A stretch of DNA of 25,211 nt, from contig WELB01000107.1 of the NCBI GenBank assembly GCA_009602725.1, positions 327,382 through 352,592 of the forward strand. Reading direction: 5' to 3'. The DNA comes from Spirogloea muscicola. Lineage: Eukaryota; Streptophyta; Zygnematophyceae; Spirogloeales; Spirogloeaceae. The translations under genes and the position numbers were made by a program. This document shows, piece by piece, positions 12,414-20,612 of this stretch; the stretch's first letter is position 1, and every line of letters begins with the position of its first letter. The notes below the pieces were generated by a model. It was not told the origin of the DNA. It searched no databases and saw only the letters and a program-made list of their open reading frames with translations.

Positions 12414-12841
12414 GCAATCTTAACGGCGATGGCATTTGGGGTCCGATCGTTAGAGCTGCCAGCAGCCTACGTGGCGGACATGCGACCAATCCACGGGCTT
12501 TGCTTCGATTCTCTCGCACGTGCATGGCACGTCGGCTGTCAAGGCTACTGAGGTTAGCCGATCTCTGACCATATTAAAATCCGAGGGTCAGCATGAGCCA
12601 GCTAACCTGGTTAGCCGCGGAGCTCGAACCAGCAGAATGTGCGGGTGAGTCGGTTAACTGCCTACACCATGGTTTGATGCAGGTGTACCGGAAGCGCCGA
12701 GGCCGGTTATCGCGGTTAGCGCGTAGGGGATTAGAGGGGGGGCCTCGCTAGCCAGGTCGGCCCCGGGAGGAGGGGGGTAGCGACCAGGAGGGGCAGGCGC
12801 CAGTAACAGCAATAAGCTGAGTCCGGGGAGGGGAGGATGCG

Positions 12842-12857
12842 CCCCCCCCCCCCCCCN
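12842..12857. repeat. Homopolymer of 15 C ending in an N
   Basis: A run of C from 12842 to 12856 is followed by the only ambiguous base in the window. It most likely marks sequencing or assembly slippage in the LCYE upstream region, so the true length is unknown. Confidence 0.9.
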
Positions 12858-13001
12858 GCGGGCGGGCCGTCGCCGCGTCTGCGCTGGCGTGAGCTCCTTG
12901 GCCGCGCAGCCGGCGCGGCCGAGCCAGCGGTGGCGATGGTCTGCGTGCCGTGACCACGTCACTCGGGCCGAGGCGCGGCGTAGCTCGGAGACGGCTCCGA
13001 T

Positions 13002-16000
13002 ATGGCAGCCCCATTGGCGACCGGCGTGAAGCTCGCCGGGCGTTGCCAGCCTGCGATCGCCGCGGGCTGCCAGAGAGAGCTTCCCGCGCACTTTCGAGAG
13101 TCTGGAGCTTGCCGAGCCGACTGCCTGGCTGGGAGGAGCTCCTCTGTTGAGCCTGGCCGTGGAGGCTGCCGGCAACCAGGATTCACCGACCGAGCAGCAG
13201 CGCTCAGTGGAAAGGCCTCTAGAGGAAGGAGAAGATGGCCTCCAGCAGACTCCAGGTTGCCAGTGAAGGCCGTTGGCGCGCTGCGCGAGACGGCCACGGT
13301 ACCCCTGTCTCGGAAGGACTTCGCAGACGAGCAGGACTACTTGAAGGCGGGGGGAACGGAGCTGGAGCATGTGCAGCTTCAGGCTTCGAAGCCTGTAGCC
13401 GACAGCCCGAAGATTGCGGACAAGGTGCCAACATGGTTTTTTCCATAATTGAACCAGTGCTCACTAGACAGTACCGTGAGAAGCTACATGAGCTGCATTT
13501 ACGCACAATGTAGCGAGGCACACCTAGCCATACATTTACCTGTGTTTATGTAACCAATGGTTGAATCTCCATACCGAGCAGCTAGCCAGGGTGTGTGCCT
13601 CTAATCGCAGTATCGCTTCTCCTTCTCAATTTTCCTCAAAATTGCAGCTTCCAGCTTTGGGAAGAGATGCACATGTGGACCTTGTCATCGTCGGGTGTGG
13701 ACCTGCAGGCTTATGCCTCGCTGCAGAGACTGCAAAACTAGGACTTAGTGTTGGTCTGATCGGCCCCGACTTGCCATTCGTCAACAACTACGGCGTGTGG
13801 GTTGACGAATTTCAAGGTGACGACAAGATTAGGCTCCTCCCAGTAAATGACGGGCCTTTCAAAGACTGAAAAGGCAGATGGACGCACTTGCAAGGTTGAC
13901 ACCCTTTGCATGGTTCTGTGCAGCAATTGGCCTTGAAGACTGCTTAGAGCAGACATGGCGCGACACAGCCATATATATAGATCACGACGAGCCGACTCTA
14001 GTAGGCCGGCCATACGGTAGGGTTGGACGTCACCTGCTTTGGAAGAAGCTGCTTCAAAGGTTAGTAGCTATTGTCCCGTGCAGAGTCCACAATGTCAATG
14101 TGGCCTGGCTTTTACATACAACTCTTGGGGCTTGAGATTTGAGTGTTTGACACGAAACAACTTAGACTCTGTATACAGCACAGCCTCATCATACATCATA
14201 CATTCACTAGCTCATCTTGTCCTTGTGGCACTTGGAAGCATCTGATATTCCTAGACAGACAAACCTTCTGACTACAAAGGCGATGAATAGTGATGGATAT
14301 GCAAGCAAATGTTCTGATGAATGCATGATGCCAGGTGTGAAGAAGCCGGTGTCCTCTACTTAGACAGCCAAGTTGAAGAGATTACAGAGCCCTCGCCTCA
14401 CGGGAATACTGTCCACTGCCAAAATGGCTGGAAGATCCAGAGCAGGTATGTACTGATTGACTTGCAGTTATCCAGACCTATGTTTTTAACCATGACTCTG
14501 TGTATTGGTGTACTCCGTGTATCCGTGTATATCTCATTGGGTTTGAGGTTCTCATTACTATATGCCTGGTACTTTCCAGGCTTGTGACTGTTGCAGCTGG
14601 AGCAGCGTCAGGGAAGTTCTTGACCTACAAGGCTGCAGGGAGAGGAGTTGGTGTTCAAACAGCTTACGGCATGGAGGTGGAGGTAAGGTAGCACGGAATG
14701 AATGTGGGATCTTCTTCTATATTTTGCATTACGGAGTCATAACTGCAGATTGATTGGCTACTCTTCTGTCTGTGACTGTTGCTAGTGATAAGCTTGCAGC
14801 TGCTTGGCATTGACATGTAATCTCACTTCCTGTCCCTCGTAAGTGCCTGGAACCCCTTGTGCAACTGGAGCTCCTATTGGACTGTGCTGCAGGTTGAGAA
14901 TTATGCTTGCGATCCATCCTTGATGGTCTTTATGGACTACAGAACGGCAGGCTTACCTGGCTCAGAAGGGGATGCCAGTGAGGGCCTCTTCAGAGATGCA
15001 CCTACGTTTTTGTACGCTATGCCAGTTACCTCCACAAGAATCTTCTTTGAGGCAAGTGCTACTGGAGTTGCTACACGTACAAGCTGCAAAGTCTTGCCTG
15101 CTACAATTATTATGAGTGGTTCCTCAGTCCTCCCCACTTGTGCTCAGCGAAATGATGATGACCTTAACTCAAGTAAGCACTTTTGGATGCTGTTGCTGCT
15201 GACGCTGTGGCGTCTGACACGTATCAAGAGAAGTGCAGGAGACTTGTCTTGCACGTAGGCCAGCAATGCCATTTGAGCTGCTCAAAGCTCGCCTCCACAA
15301 ACGGCTACAGGCATTGAAAATTCGAGTCAAGATAGTTTTTGAAGAGGTGACAGGCTTTCCATGCAAGAAGCTCCCTGTCATCTTCTGTATCACATCATTT
15401 CTAAGTTTCTTTGCGTCGAAAGAAGCCACTGCGATCCTGGAAGGCAGATATCACATAGTCCTGCAAGTCCTGTGGATCTCTTGTCCTCGGCACCTGGATT
15501 TATTACTTGCTTGAAATACTGTTGCTGTCACTTATTTTGGATGGCAGGAGTGGTCTTACATCCCTGTAGGCGGTGCAATCCCTGACACCAAGCAAAGGCA
15601 CCTCGGCTATGGGGCTGCTGCAAGCATGGTGCATCCAGCAACAGGTACACAAGAGTCCAGTACTTATGTCAAGCTTTGCTATGCTGGGGTGTTACTCAGT
15701 GCTTATTCAGCTCTAGTAAGTGCTTCCACACGATGGTGCTGCAGAGGATGATCAGGATGATAGGCAGTGCTCTTGATTTTTCTCAGCTTGTCTCAACGGT
15801 GCTCTCAGGCGAAGGCCCCCCTCGTTTATGTCCCCCCGTGCGGCGATTGATGAATTAATAGACACCATGTCTCTTGTTAGCAAACAATTGTGATGACATT
15901 TCATGACATATTTATGTGTTGTCAACTTGTAGGGTACTCAATTGCTCGATCCTTGACAGAAGCTCCACATTATGCTGCTGCCATCGCCAAGGCTCTACAA

Positions 16001-16825
16001 CCAGAAAAAGGGACATTGCATAATGCCGAAATGATGCCTCAATCACACAATGCAGCACTCCAAGGTCCTCCATTCGCCCTCTCTATCGAAGTTTCTGCAT
16101 TGTGCTCGGACCAAGTCATGCCTGTGCCTGAATAGGCAATGATTATGTGTACTTCTGAGATGCAAGCTTCATGCCTCAGTTGACTCCTGAACAAGAAGTA
16201 TGCGTAGGTCAGTGGCAGCTGAGTGAAGGCCTTCTTTCTTGGCAGCCTGGGATGCCTTGTGGTCGCAAGAGAGAAGGAAACAACGTGCTTTCATGCTCTT
16301 TGGGTTGGAGCTTCTGCTGCAGCTTGACCTGTCTGATACTCGCATCTTCTTTCACACCTTCTTCCGACTGCCTGAAAGGTTGAGAAGCCAGTCATTACCC
16401 TCGGTCAATCTATCAATACTTGCTTAATAGCATATAGTGATGGATAACAGCCAGTATTCGTGTCACAGCCTCATATAGCTGGGCTGCATGCAACCACATG
16501 AATGTGAGATCGGGTCAATTGCTCTGGCATCTCATTTGTGGTAATTGGAGTGGTAATCAAGAATTAGTGATAGTATAGACACATTCCTCATAAATGTTGC
16601 TCTCGCTGATGGTATAGGCTCTGGAAGGGATTCCTCTCCACCGACCTCTCATCCATGGACTTGATGTGGTTTGCCTTCATGACTTTTCTGGTCGCCCCCA
16701 ACTCCCTGCGCTTTCGCCTGGTAAAGCACTTGGCCAGCGACCCAAGTGGGGCCGGTTTGATCAAGACCTACTTAGGTCTTGAGAGCTCCGAAAGCCGGCA
16801 GCTAATGTCAGTTGAAGGCAACTGA
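13002..16825 (+). CDS. LCYE: Lycopene epsilon-cyclase, plastid precursor
   Basis: Forms the epsilon-ionone ring on lycopene, the branch step toward alpha-carotene and lutein, at plastid membranes. Exons: 13002-13424, 13648-13816, 13924-14059, 14335-14445, 14580-14682, 14893-15051, 15239-15346, 15548-15644, 15933-16064, 16246-16378, 16618-16825, giving 592 residues. Residues 1 to about 105 are rich in Ala, Arg and Ser, fitting a transit peptide. Then come EQDYLKAGGTELEHVQLQ, typical of the epsilon type, the FAD-binding motif VDLVIVGCGPAG (151-162), GPDLPFVNNYGVW, WRDTAIYID, ASGKFLTY, FLYAMPVTSTRIFFEETCLA, EEWSYIPVGG, AAASMVHPATGYS, FFHTFFRLPERLWKGFLS and the C-terminal LASDPSGAGLIKTYL. Motifs are complete. 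The start at 13002 is the ATG opening the frame that runs into the conserved N-terminal block. Intron 6 uses a GC donor. The exon 9 end (16064) and exon 10 start (16246) lie in a variable stretch and may shift. Which ring number it makes cannot be read from here. Confidence 0.93.
15052..15238 (+). other. GC-AG intron in LCYE (intron 6)
   Basis: The donor reads GAG|GCAAGT and the acceptor GTGCAG|GAG. This junction rebuilds the conserved FFEETCLA in frame. The nearest GT, four bases further, shifts the frame and meets a stop. GC donors with this exact context are the commonest minor splice form in eukaryotes. Confidence 0.8.
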
Positions 16826-17441
16826 GGCTCTGGCAGCTACTGGCCTGCTTGCTCTTCTGCCATCAGCTTTGCACCTGCATGCATAGGCATAGCAGGTGTG
16901 CCGAGAATCTGTATGGGATGTGCCTGTGAACCTTCAACCCTGGTGTGAAGTGTACGAGAAATAAGTAAATTTTGTCTGCGGCACGCTGCTCACTGCTGCC
17001 AGATCCAGCAAGGCCACAGCTTGTATACAAGATCGGCTTCCAGGGCAAGGAAGCAGGGCACCAAGCCTTCGGCACCACTGCAAATGCAACCGAACATGCA
17101 TCTCATCTGGTGTGCAATGCCAAGGAATAGGGCCATAACCATGAGATGCCAACCCCAAAGGCGTCAACAAGGGTCCGAAGGGATGGAGTGTGTATTAAGT
17201 GATGGAGGGCCTGTGTGGCCAAGTACAAAGCCAAGCACATTGACAGATGTACATCACCTGCTGCTAAGCTGACTCGCTGAGTAACCACGAGTCAGCACAT
17301 AGAGGTCCCTAACTGATGCCCAAATACTGGACGGCAACCGAAAAGCTCGTGTCTTGTCTAGTCCGAAGGAGGGACAGCAAGGAAGCGTGTAGGGATTTAT
17401 TTTTTCCCGCTAACTACAGACGTATACGGCGCGTCAATGAC
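16826..17441. other. Intergenic region after LCYE
   Basis: This holds the LCYE 3' UTR and the region before the first SMP copy. Frames of 60-80 codons on both strands resemble no family. Near 17279-17298 is a short block similar to the direct repeats at 24.0-24.3 kb. Otherwise I see nothing. Confidence 0.5.
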
Positions 17442-17693
17442 TTCCCGGCTTGACCTTTAGCCGGCCGAAACGGCAGCGCGCTGACGGGGGGCGTCAGCGG
17501 CGGCTTAACGGCGCCGCCGCTCCAGCGACGTATGTCCGGGCTTGACATGACCTGCATGCATGCGGCCGCCGAGCATGCAGCCGCCATCGCCGCAGCCACG
17601 GCCAACGCCGCGCGGCCGTGGCGCTCCGCTCACAGTCGAAAGCTTCCACCACGCTGCGCGTCGACTGAGCAGCGAGCTCAGCGCGGGGACCAA

Positions 17694-17704
17694 CGGCGGC
17701 GGCA

Positions 17705-17739
<35 letters not shown>

Positions 17740-17749
17740 GGCGGCGGCG
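17694..17749 (+). repeat. (CGG)n tract upstream of SMP-like copy 1
   Basis: About 56 bases of nearly pure GGC/CGG triplets with AGC and GGT interruptions, ending some 50 bases before the start codon at 17802. The matching place in copy 2 (19127-19153) is much shorter and more interrupted, so the tract changed length after the duplication. Confidence 0.85.
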
Positions 17750-17801
17750 CTGACCGGGCGATCAAACGCTTTCGGTGGCAGCGAGACTGACGCATAGCAC
17801 C

Positions 17802-17981
17802 ATGCCGAAGGGAAGTACCCCAATGACGGCCGCAGACGCGTCCCGTATCCAGAGGGCCACAGCCAAGAGCGGTGGTGATGTGGGCAAGGGTAGCTTCCCT
17901 GCCAAGGCGCAAGCCGCTGCGGCGACCAACGCGGCGGCGGGCGGTGGGGGCGGGCAGTCGGGGCAACAAGGCCACAAATAG
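17802..17981 (+). CDS. Small SMP/LEA-like hydrophilic protein, copy 1
   Basis: Intronless frame for 59 residues. It starts MPKGSTPMTAADASRIQ and continues with GGDVGKGSFPAKAQAAAA, followed by an Ala/Gly-rich tail. This pattern (MxKG, DAxRIQxxxAK, GSFxAxAQxAAxxN) matches short plant proteins of the seed maturation protein (SMP) group of LEA-like proteins, which are hydrophilic, disordered and often tied to desiccation or stress; the molecular function is not established. There is no signal peptide or membrane segment. The ATG is the first in frame and matches copy 2, including its upstream bases. A donor-like GGTAAGT at 18016 lies beyond the stop, so an intron in the 3' UTR is possible. The family call rests on motif memory and the protein is short. 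Confidence 0.7.
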   Translation: MPKGSTPMTAADASRIQRATAKSGGDVGKGSFPAKAQAAAATNAAAGGGGGQSGQQGHK

Positions 17982-19205
17982 GATCATCAACGTCAGCAGC
18001 GCCGCGCCTTGTATGGTAAGTCACAGGCGCGCTTGTCAGAGCCGCTGCGCAGGCCTTGGGGGGGCGGGGCAGGCTGCTCGCTTGCTGGTGTTGCTGCCTC
18101 TGCATCCCGTCGACAAGCAAAGTGTCATGCTCAGAAGTCCGCAACCATGCTTTGAGCTGCCCCAGCATTATGCTTAGCAATTTCGTGCCATAATGACGCA
18201 GGACTGAAATTTGATGTTGGCGAGGAAATCATGGCGTGGTGGCAAGGAGTGGTTGGCTTGTGGAGACGAAGTATGCCGCTTCCAGTGGCTCTGCTGTAGC
18301 CTTTTGGTGTTGAGGGTGTTCATAAGGAGAGAACAGTGCGTTGCCTGCTCCCTTCAGAGCAACGCTCTTCCTCTAAGCTCAGCTAGATATATCGTCTGCT
18401 GTACTCGAGTCGGATTTGGAGGAATGAAAATCAGCGAAGTGCTCGATGCCTTTCCAGGGACTTGATTGCGCCAGTCGTGAGGACCATGCAATGACGTCGG
18501 TCTTGCCGCTTGTTACTCCCGAGTCACACGACATACACAAAGCACGCACTCTCTGATCCAGTGAAACAGGCTATGACATGGTATTTATCTCAAGCGTACT
18601 TCCACAGAACAGATATGACTCGTTAATAGATTGCAATTTAGCGAAGCGATGACACTCGGAAGGGTCGAGCATATGATCATGTAGACAGGCAACTTTGGTG
18701 GCTGGCGATTGCAATGTCACATGTTGTGCATATTGACATCTAGTAGTAGCCAATCACACGGCTCCTCAGAGACGCCATGACTCTCCTCTTTGTCCTTCTG
18801 CCTTGAACGTCCGTGCTGATCCTTATAAAGCTTTGCAATCGAATTTTGCCGATCAGATTCGCGTGGTCATTCTTACTTGGTTTGCTGGTTCGCCGTATTT
18901 TGTGGCGCCGTCCACACGGCATGACCCTCCGCAAGCCGAAACGGCACCGCGCTGCCTGCTTAACGGCGCCGCCGCTCCAGCCATGTGCGTCCGGGCTTGA
19001 CAAGACTTGCATGCATGCGGCCGCCGAGCAAGCGGCCGCTATCGCCGCAGCCACGGCCGATCGCGGCCTCGGCGCTCCGCTCCCAGTCGAAGCTGCCGCC
19101 ACAATCGAGCTCAGCTGTCAGGCCGGGCGGCAGCGGCAGCGTCGGCGGCGGCGCTGATCGGGCGATCGGGCGCTTTCAGCGACAGCAAGACTGAGACGTA
19201 GCACC

Positions 19206-19415
19206 ATGCCGAAGGGAGGTACCCCGGTGGGGGCCGCAAATGCGACGCGGAATCAGAGCAAGGGCGGCGGTGATGTGGGCAAGGGTAGCTTCCCCGCCCG
19301 TGCGCAGTCCGCCGCGGCGACAAAGGCGGCGGCGGGCGGTGGGGGCGGCCCACAGCCGGGGCAAAGTAAGCATCCAAATAGGATCGTCATCAGCAGCGCC
19401 GTGCCTATAAGGTGA
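19206..19415 (+). CDS. Small SMP/LEA-like protein, copy 2 (diverged)
   Basis: Frame of 69 residues starting MPKGGTPVGAANATRNQ and sharing GGDVGKGSFPARAQSAAAT with copy 1. Against copy 1 it lost three residues in the core and changed conserved positions: MT to VG, DASRIQ to NATRNQ. The C-terminus is longer because a stop codon in copy 1 is shifted out of frame. The second half is well kept, so it may still be made, but the motif defining the family is damaged. It may be a diverging paralogue or an early pseudogene. A donor-like AAG|GTGAGT overlaps the stop, so the 3' end could instead be spliced. Confidence 0.5.
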   Translation: MPKGGTPVGAANATRNQSKGGGDVGKGSFPARAQSAAATKAAAGGGGGPQPGQSKHPNRIVISSAVPIR

Positions 19416-19960
19416 GTCACAGGCGCGCTTGTCAAAGCCGCTGAGCAGGCCTTGGGGCGGGGCAGGCTGCTCGCTTGCTGATGTTGCTGCCTCTGCAACC
19501 CGCCGACAAGCAAAGCTTTATGCTCGAAAACCTGCAATCATGCTTTGAGATGCCCAAAGCAAAAGCTGGGCAACTTATCTTGCAATGATGACGCAGGATT
19601 GAAATCGAGCATCGAGGAGGGAAGCATGGCGTGGTGGCAAGGAGTAATTAGCTGTTGAAGACGAAGTATGCCGCTTTTAGTGGCTCTTCTATAGCCTTCT
19701 GGTCTCGGTGTTCATACGGAGAGACAACAGTGCCTCGCCTGCTCCCTGTTGAGCAACGCTCTTCCTCGAGGCTGAGCTAGATATTTCGTCTGCTGAACTC
19801 GAATTGGGATTGGCAGAATAAAGGCAGCAAAATGTTCGATGACTTTCCAGGGACTTGATTGCCTCAGTCGCGAGGACCACGCAATGACGGGTTCTGCAGC
19901 TTGTTACTCCCGAGTCACACGACATAACATAAGGCCCGCACTATCTAACCTAGGTCAGGC

Positions 19961-19965
19961 TGTAA
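19961..19965 (+). terminator. Possible UGUAA polyadenylation signal of SMP copy 2
   Basis: TGTAA occurs 546 bases after the stop of copy 2. The equivalent place in copy 1 has lost it (CTATGAC). It is a candidate only, because the motif is short. Confidence 0.2.
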
Positions 19966-20316
19966 AATCATCTTAAGCGTACTTCTATAGAACAGATAAT
20001 AATCGTTATCGTTTAATTGCACTTAAGTGAAGCGATGTCACGTGGAAGGGTACGCATATGAGCATGTAGATAGGCACCTTTGGTGGCTGGCACAAGCCAT
20101 GCTAAATCTAATCCTCATTAGCTAGCCCGGCATCTGCACAGGCCGCTAACACACCCGCTGTTGTTGCCGCAAACGTGGGCCTTCATTTGTGCTGGCCGTT
20201 GCTCCCCGCACTGAGGAGATGGCTGGGACGCATATACTAGTGCATCCATTAGATAGTCTTGCTTTTACTGAAACAGACGTCACGCGCTCACGATCGAGCG
20301 CGGATGATGTCCTTCC

Positions 20317-20342
20317 TTAACCCAAACCTTAACCCAAACCCT
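20317..20342. promoter_or_regulatory. Telomere-repeat-like motif upstream of GPN1
   Basis: Two copies of TTAACCCAAACC in direct repeat, the second followed by CTGA, lie about 270-300 bases before the GPN1 start. They resemble plant-type telomere or telo-box sequence but with an altered unit. The motif echoes the one upstream of TTC27. Regulation is inferred only from resemblance and position. Confidence 0.3.
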
Positions 20343-20501
20343 GAGGTGGCTGTCCGGAAGACCGACGACTAGTGGAGTGGTGGACTACGAAGCTCCTAAC
20401 ACACTTCTGTTAGTACTTTCCCGCTGCAGCATTGCCGGCGCAACGCCTCCAGCGCCACGGCGCGAGCTCGCGCCGGCCAGCGCCAGCAGCTGCGCCAAAC
20501 A

Positions 20502-20503
20502 CG

Positions 20504-20534
<31 letters not shown>
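20502..20534 (+). repeat. (CGG)n tract upstream of GPN1
   Basis: Eight CGG triplets, then GGTGGCGGG, lie about 80 bases before the start codon at 20613, on the sense strand and probably in the 5' UTR. Confidence 0.85.
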
Positions 20535-20612
20535 GCGTCTAGCAGCAAGTGTCCGACGGCCTGGACGTGCAGTAGAGGAGCTAGCGTCTGACTGTCTGGA
20601 TCCCTAGCGGCC

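Larger units (their letters stand above)
12312..13001. other. Divergent intergenic region between TTC27 and LCYE
   Basis: The two genes are head-to-head with 690 bases between start codons, so this interval should hold both promoters and 5' UTRs. It contains the CGG tract, the telo-box-like motif, a tRNA-like A/B-box relic near 12625-12672 and a run of 15 C followed by an undetermined base at 12857. I see no conserved protein in it. Confidence 0.6.
17442..18706. repeat. Tandem segmental duplication, copy 1
   Basis: The segment resembles 18912-20091 along its length. Shared landmarks are CGAAACGGCA near 17468, CTTAACGGCGCCGCCGCTCC near 17503, ATGCCGAAGGGA at 17802, ATGGCGTGGTGGCAAGGAGT near 18231, TTTCCAGGGACTTGATTG near 18452 and CTTTGGTGGCTGGC ending at 18706. 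Both coding and flanking DNA were duplicated. This copy is somewhat longer, partly because of an expanded CGG tract. Confidence 0.9.
18912..20091. repeat. Tandem segmental duplication, copy 2
   Basis: Direct-repeat partner of 17442-18706 in the same orientation, about 1.4 kb downstream, with about 200 bases of unmatched DNA between the copies. Many substitutions and small indels separate them, so the event is not recent. Confidence 0.9.
20092..20612. other. Intergenic region before GPN1
   Basis: It lies between the end of the duplication and the GPN1 start and contains a telomere-like motif (20317-20342) and a CGG tract (20502-20534). No conserved coding sequence is seen. Confidence 0.55.

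Noticed and set aside
11857-12525. Minus-strand frame of 222 codons, rich in Arg and Gly
   Set aside because: It is a shifted frame over TTC27 exon 1 and its CGG tract; the other frame carries the conserved FVQANITGP.
12610-12690. A true tRNA gene on the minus strand
   Set aside because: A-box and B-box resemblance is present, but the acceptor stem does not pair and the T stem has a mismatch.
12654-13370. Minus-strand frame of 238 codons
   Set aside because: It is antisense to LCYE exon 1, crosses the poly-C run and the undetermined base, and matches nothing.
17494-18180. Minus-strand frame of 228 codons
   Set aside because: It is antisense to SMP copy 1 and its CGG tract; the Ala/Pro-rich content comes from the repeat and the frame is not kept in copy 2.
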